Source of the DNA: T1Sed10-7 sp047921175 | Lineage (GTDB): Bacteria; Actinomycetota; Nitriliruptoria; Nitriliruptorales; Nitriliruptoraceae | Length of the DNA: 25,759 nt | Direction: 5' to 3' | Assembly (NCBI GenBank): GCA_047921175.1 | Contig: JBLRWQ010000045.1 | Location: 1 to 25,759, forward strand | Part shown: positions 1 through 7,413 of the stretch, in pieces | Layout: each line of letters starts with the position of its first letter | Position numbering within the stretch: the stretch's first letter is position 1 | Made by a program: the position numbers and the translations under genes | Notes under the pieces: generated by a model | Databases searched by the model: none | What the model was told of the DNA's origin: nothing | The model's input: only the letters and a program-made list of their open reading frames with translations

Positions 1-198
1 TCTCCGAGGGTGGCGAGCGCGTCGAGCACGGTCTCACGGATCGCGATCCGCTCCTCGATCGGGGTCGCAGCGCGACCATCGGCCGAGCGGCGCTGCCTCG
101 GCGACCACATCCTCGGCATCCGCCGTCCCGCCGGACAGCAGCATCGCGAGGCGCACCAGCCGGTCCTCGAGCCCGATGACCACGTCGGTGAACGCCAC
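1..198 (-). pseudogene. Decayed ECF (SigE-like) sigma factor fragment
   Basis: Two minus-strand frames carry pieces of one ECF sigma factor. From about 198 the first frame reads AFTDVVIGLEDRLVRLAMLL and on to DAEDVVAEA, which resembles the start of sigma region 2. It loses the pattern and ends at a TGA at 34-36. A second frame then reads TPIEERIAIRETVLDALATL, typical of the start of region 4, and runs off the window edge. In an intact protein these blocks are separated by several dozen residues; here only a few codons remain, so both a frameshift and an internal deletion are likely. The start (GTG at 196-198 or 181-183) is uncertain. No function is expected. Family assignment is by motif recognition only. 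Confidence 0.5.
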
Positions 199-384
199 CG
201 CATCCGGTGCCGACGACCCCTGCTCTGACCGACCGATGGTCCGCTCCGTTCACGCCCTTACCTACACGAGTCACCAGCCCACCGTCAGGTTGCACCACAC
301 CTCCTCGCGGGACGCGCAGGCAGGCCGTGCAACCGCACGCGGTCGGGCGACGTCAGACCGGAGAGCGAGGACGTGGAGGACACG

Positions 385-897
385 ATGGCATGGACCCGGA
401 AGCGCCTGGTGCTCGCCGCAGCGGTCACCGTCCTGGTGGCCGGATGCGCTGGTACCGCGACCTCCCCGCTCGAGCCACCCGATCTCGCGGCGATGGATGA
501 CTACGGCTGCGGCTACGGGTTCTGGCTCGGCAGCCCGGACGGACGGGTCGCCGTCAGGTTCGCAGCCGACCACGAGGACGCCGTCAGCGGCGGGCTGCCG
601 CAGGAGGCGTCGCTGCCCCACGAGGCGTGGGATGCGACCGTGCTGATCGGCGAGGACCTCTACGCCAACTGGTGCGACGACGTGATCGAAGCCGGCGAGC
701 CCGAACCGGTCGTGGCCGAGGAGTGGCCGATCACCGTGGGCACGATCACCTTCGAGACGCCGCCCCAGTCGGCCGACTGTCCGGCCGAGGCCCGTGCGAT
801 CGCCACCGACCTCGAAGCCACCCGAGGTGACGGCACGACCGTCGAACTCGGTCGCCGTCAGCTCACCAACGACACCTGGGGGTGCTTCGCCGGCTGA
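385..897 (+). CDS. Putative lipoprotein, unknown function
   Basis: A 170-residue secreted lipoprotein. It has a basic n-region (MAWTRKR), a hydrophobic stretch and a lipobox VAGC, with Cys21 as the predicted acylation site. The mature part is acidic, with scattered cysteines (DYGCGYGF, NWCDD, SADCPAEA, TWGCFAG) that could form disulfides outside the membrane. I chose ATG 385 because GGAGGA at 375-380 sits just upstream; a longer frame from GTG 373 would include that ribosome site. The gene converges on the DUF333 lipoprotein gene, about 80 bases away. I do not recognise a family for the mature domain, so no function is proposed beyond an envelope location. Confidence 0.75.
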   Translation: MAWTRKRLVLAAAVTVLVAGCAGTATSPLEPPDLAAMDDYGCGYGFWLGSPDGRVAVRFAADHEDAVSGGLPQEASLPHEAWDATVLIGEDLYANWCDDVIEAGEPEPVVAEEWPITVGTITFETPPQSADCPAEARAIATDLEATRGDGTTVELGRRQLTNDTWGCFAG

Positions 898-975
898 CGC
901 GGCTGCTGCGACGGCCCCCTCCCGCATGCCGCGCAACCGTACGGCGTCGAGGAAGCTCACGTCGCTCGCGTGGGG

Positions 976-1281
976 TCAGCCTCCTGCCCCGCCGGGCTCG
1001 CACTCACCGCGGAAGAACGCCCACTCCTCGCACTCGGAGCCGTCGGAGAAGACACAGAACCCCTGCTCCCCACCGTCCGTGCCCGTTCGGATGTCGACCT
1101 GGCCACCCTGCTCGAGGCAGTACTCGGATGCCGGGTTCGCCAGGCCGGGATCCGCGGGCTGCTCCGGGGTGGTGTCGCCGGTACAGCCGGCGAGCACCGC
1201 GACGGCGAGGACGACGGTCAGCAGGCGGGCCAGGGAGCGCGGGAGCGCGGTCGTGTGGCTTCGCGGCTGCAACGAGGACAT
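976..1281 (-). CDS. DUF333 (putative hemolysin-like) lipoprotein
   Basis: A 101-residue lipoprotein with a signal peptide ending in the lipobox LAGC (Cys33). The mature part begins with the DUF333 signature NPASEYCLEQGG (residues 49-60) and continues with FCVFSDGSECEEWAFFRGEC, so Cys55, 76, 84 and 94 could form two disulfides. DUF333 domains are short secreted modules labelled 'putative hemolysin' from old annotation; their true role is unknown. A ribosome site (GGAGGTGT) lies just before ATG 1281. The gene stands alone on the minus strand, with a palindromic intergenic stretch upstream. The family call is firm; no activity is implied. Confidence 0.85.
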   Translation of the reverse strand: MSSLQPRSHTTALPRSLARLLTVVLAVAVLAGCTGDTTPEQPADPGLANPASEYCLEQGGQVDIRTGTDGGEQGFCVFSDGSECEEWAFFRGECEPGGAGG

Positions 1282-1393
1282 GTCGACACCTCCTCGACGG
1301 GTGCTCCGAGGCGGTGGATCGACCTCCCGGACCGCACGGATGCGCCCGCTCCTCCCGGAGTACCCCCGGTGCGGAGCGTCGACCAGTGCCGGA

Positions 1394-1422
1394 GTGCCCG
1401 GGCACGGGATCGCCGGTGCCCG
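1394..1422. promoter_or_regulatory. Palindromic element between two small genes
   Basis: The 12-base perfect palindrome GTGCCCGGGCAC lies at 1394-1405. Its right half CGGGCAC (1399-1405) can also pair with GTGCCCG at 1416-1422. The element lies after the stop of the basic small protein gene (1452) and about 110 bases before the DUF333 gene start. It could be a terminator stem without a T tract or an operator. Nothing else is visible in the 170-base gap 1282-1451. Confidence 0.3.
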
Positions 1423-1451
1423 CCGGACGTCAGCGGGCCGTCGTCACCCTG

Positions 1452-1634
1452 TCAGTGCGACTTCCCCGCCTGCGAGCCGCCGTTGTGCTGCGCATGCGAG
1501 GCGGCGTCGCGGCGCTTGCGCTTGCTGCTCGCCTTGAGCTCCTGACGGTGCTCCTGCTTCGCTGCGCGCTTCTCCTTCAGCGTGTGCTGTGCCTCACGCT
1601 TGGGGTTGTGACCGACGCGGTCGCGGTTCGCCAT
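1452..1634 (-). CDS. Small highly basic protein
   Basis: A 60-residue protein starting MANRDRVGHNPKREAQ and made almost entirely of Lys, Arg, Gln, Glu, His and Ala, with no hydrophobic core and no membrane segment. It is probably disordered or a single charged helix (KEKRAAKQEHRQELKA), and could bind nucleic acid. ATG 1634 has a purine-rich GAGAGG a short distance upstream; a longer reading frame continues 5' but is not protein-like. It resembles unnamed short basic proteins seen in other actinobacteria, but I cannot name a family. Function is unknown. Confidence 0.6.
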   Translation of the reverse strand: MANRDRVGHNPKREAQHTLKEKRAAKQEHRQELKASSKRKRRDAASHAQHNGGSQAGKSH

Positions 1635-1741
1635 CGCCCTGCCTCTCACCGGCATCCTGCAACGGTGGCACGGATCGTCGGGCGAGACGAGGGTCCTTGG
1701 TCTCGACGTGCTGACCCGCGACCGGAGCCACCCGGGGGCGG

Positions 1742-2134
1742 TCAGCCGTCGAGCGCTCCGGGATCGTCGGGCACGTCCACGGCGTACCGGCGCAGCACCT
1801 CGAGCGGGACCCGATCGAGGACGCGCACGTTGGTCGCGGCGAGCACCACCGGTGCCGCCGCGCCGTCCTGGTGGGCGCGGAGCCAGTTGGGCGCCGTGAC
1901 GCACCACCGATCACCCGGGTTCAGCCCCGGGAACCGGAACTCCGGCCGCGGGGTCGACAGGTCGTTGCCGATCGCGCGCTGGTGCGCCAGGAACTCGGCG
2001 GTGACGACGGCGCAGATGGTGTGGCTGCCGCGGTCGTCCGGCCCCGTCCGGCACGAGCCGTCCCGGAACCAGCCCGTGAGGGGATCGGTGCTGCACCCCT
2101 CGAGGTCGCCGCCGAGCACGTTGCGTTCGTCCAT
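1742..2134 (-). CDS. DUF2237 family protein
   Basis: A 130-residue soluble protein that matches the DUF2237 family over nearly its whole length. Diagnostic blocks are NVLGGDLEGCSTDPLTGWFR (residues 5-24), HTICAVVTAEFL, GNDLSTPRPEFRFPGLNPGD, WCVTAPNW, and a C-terminal PVVLAAT..VPLEVLRRYAVD. No biochemical function is established for the family. The start ATG has no clear Shine-Dalgarno. Instead a TAGCCT element ends 7 bases upstream, which suggests a leaderless mRNA. The length equals the family's usual length of about 120-130 residues. Confidence 0.88.
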   Translation of the reverse strand: MDERNVLGGDLEGCSTDPLTGWFRDGSCRTGPDDRGSHTICAVVTAEFLAHQRAIGNDLSTPRPEFRFPGLNPGDRWCVTAPNWLRAHQDGAAAPVVLAATNVRVLDRVPLEVLRRYAVDVPDDPGALDG

Positions 2135-2141
2135 GCGTGGG

Positions 2142-2147
2142 AGGCTA
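2142..2147 (-). promoter_or_regulatory. Candidate leaderless -10 element for DUF2237 gene
   Basis: TAGCCT on the minus strand fits TANNNT and is separated from the ATG by exactly 7 bases. Transcription would therefore start at or next to the start codon. Spacing and motif match three other genes in the window. Confidence 0.5.
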
Positions 2148-2193
2148 CCGGTGGTTCCGGAGACGGCCCAGAGACGGCCGGCTCGGGTCGTGG

Positions 2194-2964
2194 TCAGGTC
2201 GTGGTCAGGCCACCGTCGACGACGTTCGGACCGCCAGCCATGAAGGAGGCCTCGTCGCTGAGGAGGAAGCAGACCAGCGCGGCGACCTCGTCGACGGTGC
2301 CGTACCGGCCCATCGGGCTCATCGACGCGAACTGCTCGTGGGCTGCTGCTTGGTCACCGTCACCGACGACGCCCTTCTCGATCCGGTCCATCATCCCGGT
2401 GCTGATCGGGCCCGGGTTGACGCTCATGACCCGGATACCGAGCGGAGCGACCTCGGCCGCGACCGACTTCGTCAGACCCATCACCGCGTGCTTGGACGCG
2501 ACGTAGGGGGCCAGCCCCGGCGACCCGCGCAGCCCGGCGACGGAGGCGGTGTTGACGACCGCGCCACCGTCGCCCTGCTCGGCCATCCGAGCCAGCACGT
2601 GCTGCAGGCCGAGGTAGACCCCGCGCACGTTGATGGCAAGCACCTTGTCGAAGTCCGCGATGTTGGCCTCGATGGTGGGTGCGACCTTGCCCTCGATGCC
2701 GGCGTTGTTGAAGAACAGGTCGATGCGTCCGAACGCCTCGACCGCTGCCGCCACGTACGCGCTCACCCCGTCCTCGATGGAGACGTCCGCGGTCACCGCC
2801 ATCGCGCCGTGCCCGATCCGCTCGGCGGCCGCGTCGACCGCGTCACCGTTGATGTCGACGACGACGACCTTGGCGCCCTCCTGCGCCAGTCGCGTCGCGA
2901 CCGCTTCGCCGATGCCGCCCGCGCCACCGGTGACCACGGCGACCTTGTCCGTGAACCTGGCCAT
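2194..2964 (-). CDS. SDR family NAD(P)-dependent oxidoreductase
   Basis: A 256-residue classical short-chain dehydrogenase/reductase. The Rossmann motif TGGAGGIG is at residues 12-19, and VDIN after beta-2 (Asp38) favours NAD(H). NNAG is at 86-89, Asn112 is followed by VRG, and the catalytic Ser141, Tyr154 and Lys158 (YVASK) are all present. The C-terminal SMSPMGRYGTVDEVA and FMAGGPNVVDGG are typical of FabG-like members. The substrate cannot be read from the sequence. A good ribosome site (AAGGAG) precedes ATG 2964; a longer frame upstream lacks SDR character. The gene lies downstream of the MFS pseudogene on the same strand, across a 295-base gap. Confidence 0.93.
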   Translation of the reverse strand: MARFTDKVAVVTGGAGGIGEAVATRLAQEGAKVVVVDINGDAVDAAAERIGHGAMAVTADVSIEDGVSAYVAAAVEAFGRIDLFFNNAGIEGKVAPTIEANIADFDKVLAINVRGVYLGLQHVLARMAEQGDGGAVVNTASVAGLRGSPGLAPYVASKHAVMGLTKSVAAEVAPLGIRVMSVNPGPISTGMMDRIEKGVVGDGDQAAAHEQFASMSPMGRYGTVDEVAALVCFLLSDEASFMAGGPNVVDGGLTTT

Positions 2965-2998
2965 GCCTGCTCCTTCTCCCTGGGATGCCGGCTGTTCG

Positions 2999-3023
2999 CA
3001 CCGGGGAGCTCCCCTCCCCGGTG
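2999..3023. other. Perfect 10-bp inverted repeat upstream of SDR gene
   Basis: CACCGGGGAG (2999-3008) and CTCCCCGGTG (3014-3023) form a perfect 10-bp stem with a 5-base loop, 35 bases before the SDR start codon. It could be an operator, a 5' UTR hairpin of the SDR mRNA, or the terminator of the MFS locus; it has no T tract. The rest of the gap 2965-3259 shows no gene. Confidence 0.4.
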
Positions 3024-3259
3024 TCGCTGCCAACGGCCGCGACGGCCGTGGCATTCCGGCAGCGCCCGGCTGGGGTCCGGTCGCGTCGTCGCAGCCGGTG
3101 CCGTCGATCTGGGGTCGCCACGGATGAACCGTCACGCGCTGGGGGTGCACAAACGGTGCTCTCGGGCTGGCAGCGCCCATCGCAGCCTGGTAACGGGATA
3201 CCTGCGGCCCAGTACGAGCCGCGGCAGGCTCGGTGGCCGCCAGCGCGGATCCTCCGGAC

Positions 3260-4494
3260 TCACGGACCGGTCGGCGGTTCCCCCAGCTCCTCGAGGACCT
3301 CGTCGATGTGCTCGATCCCTGGCCCACGGCGTGCGGCGATGATGGTCGCTATGGCGGCGCCGATGACGAGCACGGCCGTGGGCACGAACGGATCCAGGGC
3401 GGGCACCGCTTGCGCGAGCGCGCCGATCACGGGCGGGCCGACCGCCAGCCCCAGGCTGAACGCGACGTTGAACAGCCCGAAGGCGCGGCCGCGGGTCGCC
3501 ACGGTGGAGCTCGATGACGTCGCGGCGGTGACGGCCGGGAAGATGAGTCCGTAGCCGGCGCCGAACAGGGCGCTCCCGAGGACCGCGACGGTCAGGCTCG
3601 GTGCCAGGGCGAGCACCACCAACGCGGCGCCCAGGGTCGCGAGCCCGAGCGCCAGTGGCCCATCTGCGCCACTGCGGTCCACACGGCCGGCGACCGGGGA
3701 GAGCATCAGGCCGGCCGCGACGATGGCGTAGGCGGTGAACAACCCGCCGACAGCGGACGCCGGCGCGCCCAGTGCCTCGGCGGTGCCGGGAGGAAGCCCG
3801 CGAGGACACCGACCGCGGCGGTCAGGCTGACCGTGCCGAGCAGCGCGCGTCGGATCGGTGCGAGCTGGAGCAGGGCACGCATCGCCTGCGGGCGGGCGGC
3901 ACGCTCGGTCGCGGTCCGGGGCGCGGCTGCGGGTGCGTCGTGGACGCCGAAGAACGCCACCACCGCACCCAGGAGCAGCAGCACGGCGACGCCGAGGAAC
4001 ACCTCGTCGGTCCCGGTCGCCTGCCGTACCGCTCCGGCGGTGGCCGGCGCGATCACCGCGGCCGAGCCGATCACCGCTCCCAACCGTCCGAAGGCCCGAC
4101 CCTCCGCGCCGCGTCGCGCGCGGTCGCCGGCAGCCGCGAAGACCGCGGGGACCAGGATCCCGCCCGCGATGCCGTGCAGCAGCCGCACGAGGATGAAGGT
4201 ACCCACCGTGGTCGCGGCGGCGTAGGTGGCGACCGTGGCGGCCGCTGCCACCAGCCCGATGATGGTGATGCGTCGGCGGCCGTAGCGGTCGACGAGGATG
4301 CCGCCGACGATGTTGGCGGGGAGGTTGGCCGCGGAGTACGCCCCGACCGCGAGTCCGATGCCGGCCGCACCCGCGCCAAGCGACGTGACATGCGGCGCGA
4401 CGGTCGGTAGGAGGGCGAAGACGTCGACGAAGGCGAGGAAGAGGACGACGCCCGGCGCTCGTAGCGATGCTCGGACGGGGGCACTGGTGGTCAC
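3260..4494 (-). pseudogene. MFS transporter disrupted by a frameshift
   Basis: Two overlapping minus-strand frames together make a full-size, roughly 411-residue major facilitator. The first, from GTG 4494 (VTTSAPVRASLRAPGVVL), covers the N-terminal half. It includes the loop 2-3 signature GGILVDRYGRRR and RLLHGIAGGILVPAVFA, and degenerates after GVLAGFLPAP. The second frame resumes the family pattern (AEALGAPASAVGGLFTAYAI), continues as AGLMLSPVAGRVDR and ends at 3260. The switch lies near 3775-3800 in a GC-rich stretch and needs a single-base indel. This is either a genuine inactivating mutation or a sequencing error. The MFS superfamily is clear, but the substrate (drug or sugar efflux) is not. 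The start could also be GTG 4542, but neither has a strong ribosome site. Confidence 0.8.
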
Positions 4495-4579
4495 GGCGCG
4501 GTCCTGGGCCGGGGCACGGGTGCCGGCTGAGGGGGCGGGCACCGGTGGCGGTTCGGAGCGGGTCGAGCTCCGACGCGAC

Positions 4580-4585
4580 AGGGTA
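4580..4585 (-). promoter_or_regulatory. Candidate -10 for the MFS gene
   Basis: TACCCT on the minus strand fits the actinobacterial TANNNT -10 element. It lies about 85 bases upstream of GTG 4494 and diverges from the SRP RNA gene. No convincing -35 is visible. Confidence 0.3.
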
Positions 4586-4626
4586 CGGCCCGGTTGGTAC
4601 GGTCGGGTCCGAGGTCGGGTCGTGTA

Positions 4627-4759
4627 CCCGACGGACCGAGGTGACGGGCGTCCGCCGGTGACGTCCTCCGGTGAACCGGGTCAGGGCCGAGAGGCAGCAG
4701 CCCTAAGCCGTTCTCGGGCGGGTGCCGATCACGGGCGCTCGTCACCTCGCTCCGTCGGG
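4627..4759 (+). ncRNA. ffs: Signal recognition particle RNA (4.5S type)
   Basis: This is the small bacterial SRP RNA that binds Ffh and targets nascent membrane proteins through FtsY. The conserved apical domain reads GUCAGG, GCC, GAGA, GGC, AGCAGC. The two symmetric-loop strands match 4.5S RNA exactly, at about 4680-4702. The ends close in a long stem: 4627-4650 pairs with 4736-4759 with only two mismatches in 24 positions. Extents follow that stem; processing may trim or extend them. The tetraloop is GAGA instead of the usual GGAA. The gene sits directly upstream of dnaX, as in many actinobacteria. A TACGGT at 4598-4603 could be its -10. Confidence 0.88.
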
Positions 4760-4844
4760 CCACCCGGCCTCGTCCGTTGCCGGTGGCCGGTCGCGGCCAC
4801 CGAGGTGGCATGGCGCGACCAGCCGAGTGGTCACCCGGTGGAGC

Positions 4845-4850
4845 TACGGT
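4845..4850 (+). promoter_or_regulatory. Candidate -10 for dnaX
   Basis: TACGGT fits TANNNT and lies 39 bases before the dnaX GTG. That leaves a short leader carrying the ribosome site GGAGGGAGG (4876-4884). Confidence 0.35.
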
Positions 4851-4889
4851 GCGGGGTGCCGGCCGAGCGGTCGTCGGAGGGAGGACGAG

Positions 4890-6767
4890 GTGGCCTACGT
4901 CTCGCTGTACCGGCGCTACCGCCCACGCACCTTCGAGGAAGTCGTCGGGCAGGAGCACGTGACCCGAACGCTCATCAACGCGCTGGAGCAGGACCGGCTC
5001 GCCCACGCGTACCTGTTCACGGGACCGCGGGGGACGGGCAAGACCTCCACGGCCAGGATCCTCGCCGCTGCCATCAACTGCGAGCAGGGTCCGACGGCGA
5101 CCCCGTGCGGGACCTGCGAGCAGTGCACCGCGATCACCACCGGACGTTCCGTGGACGTGGTCGAACTCGACATGGCCTCCCATGGTGGTGTCGATGACGC
5201 ACGTGAGCTGCGCGATCGGGCGCTGTTCGCCCCGGCGCAGGCGCGGCGAAAGGTCTACATCCTCGATGAGGTCCACATGGCCTCCACGGCCGCGTTCAAC
5301 GCGCTGCTGAAGTTGATCGAGGAGCCGCCCGCGCACGTGCTCTTCGCCATGGCGACCACCGACCCGCAGAAGGTGATCCCGACCATCCTGTCGCGGGTGC
5401 AGCGGCTCGACCTCCGCCGAGTCGCGGCGACCGCCGTCGCCGACCATGTGCGCTCGATCTGCTCGGCCGAGGGCTACACGATCGAAGCCGGTGCCGTCGA
5501 TGCGGTCGTACGCGCCGGCGACGGCTCGGTCCGTGACACGCTGTCCGTCCTCGAGCAGGTGCTCGCGTACGCGGGGACCGAGGTCACGGCGGTCGCGGTG
5601 GAGCAGACGCTGGGGGCGAGCCCGGCGCAGCGGCTCTTCGAGGTGATCGACCTGCTCGCCGCGCGCGACCTCGCGGGCCTGCTGCGACTGGTGCAGTCCC
5701 TGCTGGACGGCGGGCACGACCTCCGCCGCTTCACCCTCGACCTCGTGCAGCACGCCCGCGACCTCCTGGTCCTCCAGGTCGCGCCCGACGACCCGGCGCT
5801 GGTCGACGCGACCGAGGAGCATCGGATCCGCCTGCGCGAGCAGACCTCGCAGCTGTCCACGGCCCGGTTGCTGCGCATGGTCGATCTGCTCGCGCACACC
5901 GTCGCGGAGCAGCGGCAGGGATCCCCTCGGCTACCACTGGAACTCGCGCTGTCCCGGCTCGCGGTCCCGGCGGAGGACGCCGACCTGGTCGAGTTGGCCG
6001 AGCGGGTTGCGGCACTGGAGTCGGTGCCGACCCCGGCCGCGCCTGTGGTTGCTGCGACGGAGGCGTTGCCTGCCGCCGCGGAGCCCGAGCCGGATCCCGA
6101 GCCAGCGCCGGAGCCCGTGTCGGATCCAGTGCCGGAGTTGGAACAGGATCCGGAGCCGGAGCTCGAGCCGGAGCCGGAGCCCGCACAGGAGCATGAGCCC
6201 GAGCCCACGCCGGATCCGGAGCCTGAGCTCACGCCAGAGCCGGAGCCGGTTGTCGCCGCGGAGACTGCGGGTGAGGCTTCGGCGGACGATCCCCTCGCGC
6301 TCGTCCAGGCCAACTGGGACGCGATCCTGGAGCTGATCAAGCAGACCTCGCGGCGCTACCACGCGATCTTCGAGCCCGCCGTGCCGGTGGCGCTCCGGCG
6401 GAACATCCTGACGCTCAGGTACGCACCGCGCTACGGCTCGTTCCACGCTGTGCAGGCCCGCGGCGGTGAGCTGTCAGCCGCGGCTGTTGCGGCCGTCGAG
6501 CGGTCCTGCGGATTCAAGGTCCGACTCGACATCGAGGTCGAGGGCACCCCCCGCGATCGTCGGCCACAGCCACCGTCGGTCACGCCGGACGATGCGCGCA
6601 CGCCGGTCCTGGACGACCCTGCGACGTCCGGGGACGAGGCAGCCGAGGTGCGTGAGGCGGAGGCGGCGGAGGACGGGCCGGCCGAGCGTGAGCTCGACAC
6701 CCTGCTCGTGACGGAGCTCGATGCCGAGTTGCTCGGCGAACATCCGGCGCCAGCCCCGGAGTCCTGA
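4890..6767 (+). CDS. dnaX: DNA polymerase III subunit gamma/tau
   Basis: A 625-residue clamp-loader ATPase that loads the sliding clamp and ties the replisome together. The N-terminal AAA+ module has Walker A GPRGTGKTS (45-53), the zinc module Cys64/73/76/79, Walker B with DEVH (126-129), and sensor/arginine-finger SRV at 168-170, where SRC is usual. Domain III follows. Residues about 393-455 are an acidic, Pro/Glu-rich linker of repeated EP units, then a tau-like domain (DPLALVQANWDAILELIKQT; FKVRLDIEV). GTG 4890 is chosen because GGAGGGAGG lies just upstream and the product then begins with the family's typical YVSLYRRYRP. I see no slippery A-run for programmed frameshifting to a gamma form. 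recR follows after 45 bases. Confidence 0.97.
   Translation: MAYVSLYRRYRPRTFEEVVGQEHVTRTLINALEQDRLAHAYLFTGPRGTGKTSTARILAAAINCEQGPTATPCGTCEQCTAITTGRSVDVVELDMASHGGVDDARELRDRALFAPAQARRKVYILDEVHMASTAAFNALLKLIEEPPAHVLFAMATTDPQKVIPTILSRVQRLDLRRVAATAVADHVRSICSAEGYTIEAGAVDAVVRAGDGSVRDTLSVLEQVLAYAGTEVTAVAVEQTLGASPAQRLFEVIDLLAARDLAGLLRLVQSLLDGGHDLRRFTLDLVQHARDLLVLQVAPDDPALVDATEEHRIRLREQTSQLSTARLLRMVDLLAHTVAEQRQGSPRLPLELALSRLAVPAEDADLVELAERVAALESVPTPAAPVVAATEALPAAAEPEPDPEPAPEPVSDPVPELEQDPEPELEPEPEPAQEHEPEPTPDPEPELTPEPEPVVAAETAGEASADDPLALVQANWDAILELIKQTSRRYHAIFEPAVPVALRRNILTLRYAPRYGSFHAVQARGGELSAAAVAAVERSCGFKVRLDIEVEGTPRDRRPQPPSVTPDDARTPVLDDPATSGDEAAEVREAEAAEDGPAERELDTLLVTELDAELLGEHPAPAPES
6079..6252 (+). 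repeat. Acidic Glu-Pro repeat region inside dnaX
   Basis: About 58 codons dominated by GAG/CCG-type units encode EPEP, DPEP and ELEPEPEP tracts. This is a low-complexity hinge between the ATPase core and the tau C-terminal domain, and a likely length-variable site. Confidence 0.7.
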
Positions 6768-6780
6768 GCCGCCGCCTCGG

Positions 6781-6786
6781 TACGCT
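6781..6786 (+). promoter_or_regulatory. Candidate internal -10 for recR
   Basis: TACGCT (TANNNT) lies in the short dnaX-recR gap, 26 bases before the recR ATG, which also has GGAGGTGGG. recR may be transcribed both with dnaX and on its own. Confidence 0.35.
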
Positions 6787-6812
6787 GCCGCGCCGGTGAC
6801 GGAGGTGGGTCC

Positions 6813-7412
6813 ATGTACGAAGGTGCGGTACAGGACCTCATCGATGAGTTGGGTCGACTGCCGGGGATCGGGCCGAAGAGCGCCCAGCGGATCGCCTTCC
6901 ACCTCTTGCAGGTTGAGGCCGTCGAGGTGCGGCGACTGACGGACGCGATCACCCGGGTGAAGGACACCATCCGGTTCTGTGCCCGCTGCTGGAACGTGAG
7001 CGAGGCCGAGGAGTGCCGCATCTGTACTGACCCCCGGCGCGATGGCTCGGTGCTCTGCGTCGTTGAGGAGCCTCGTGACGTCCTCGCGATCGAGCGCACG
7101 CGGGAGTATCGGGGCCGCTACCACGTCCTCGGCGGCGCGATCTCCCCGATCGATGGGATCGGACCAGAGGAGCTGCACATCGCACCGCTGCTCGCGCGGC
7201 TCGGTGACGAACCGGTCGTCGAGTTGATCATCGCCACGAACCCCAACGTGGAGGGGGAGGCCACGGCGTCCTACCTCGCGCGACTGCTCCAGCATCACGA
7301 CGTGCGCGTCACGCGACTCGCGAGCGGGCTCCCCGTCGGCGGCGATCTCGACTATGCGGACGAGGTGACGCTGGGGCGCGCCTTCCTGGGCCGCCGGGAG
7401 GTCGGTGCCTGA
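6813..7412 (+). CDS. recR: Recombination mediator protein RecR
   Basis: A 199-residue RecR, the family's standard length. It acts with RecO/RecF to load RecA onto SSB-coated gapped DNA. Residues 1-50 hold the helix-hairpin-helix (LGRLPGIGPKSAQRIAFHLL). A four-cysteine zinc site follows (Cys56, 59, 68, 71). The Toprim domain starts near residue 79 (VLCVVEEPRDVLAIERT), followed by YHVLGG and IDGIGPEEL. The C-terminal Walker-B-like segment is ASGLPVGGDLDYADEVTLGRA. ATG 6813 has a strong ribosome site, GGAGGTGGG. The ybaB/ebfC gene that usually separates dnaX and recR is missing here. Confidence 0.97.
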   Translation: MYEGAVQDLIDELGRLPGIGPKSAQRIAFHLLQVEAVEVRRLTDAITRVKDTIRFCARCWNVSEAEECRICTDPRRDGSVLCVVEEPRDVLAIERTREYRGRYHVLGGAISPIDGIGPEELHIAPLLARLGDEPVVELIIATNPNVEGEATASYLARLLQHHDVRVTRLASGLPVGGDLDYADEVTLGRAFLGRREVGA

Positions 7413-7413
7413 T

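Noticed and set aside
3132..3809. A 225-codon minus-strand frame over the MFS C-terminal half
   Set aside because: It is Arg/Gly-rich with no hydrophobic helices, a shadow of the transporter frame.
4890..6767. Programmed frameshift making the gamma form of DnaX
   Set aside because: No A-rich slippery heptamer followed by a stem is visible.
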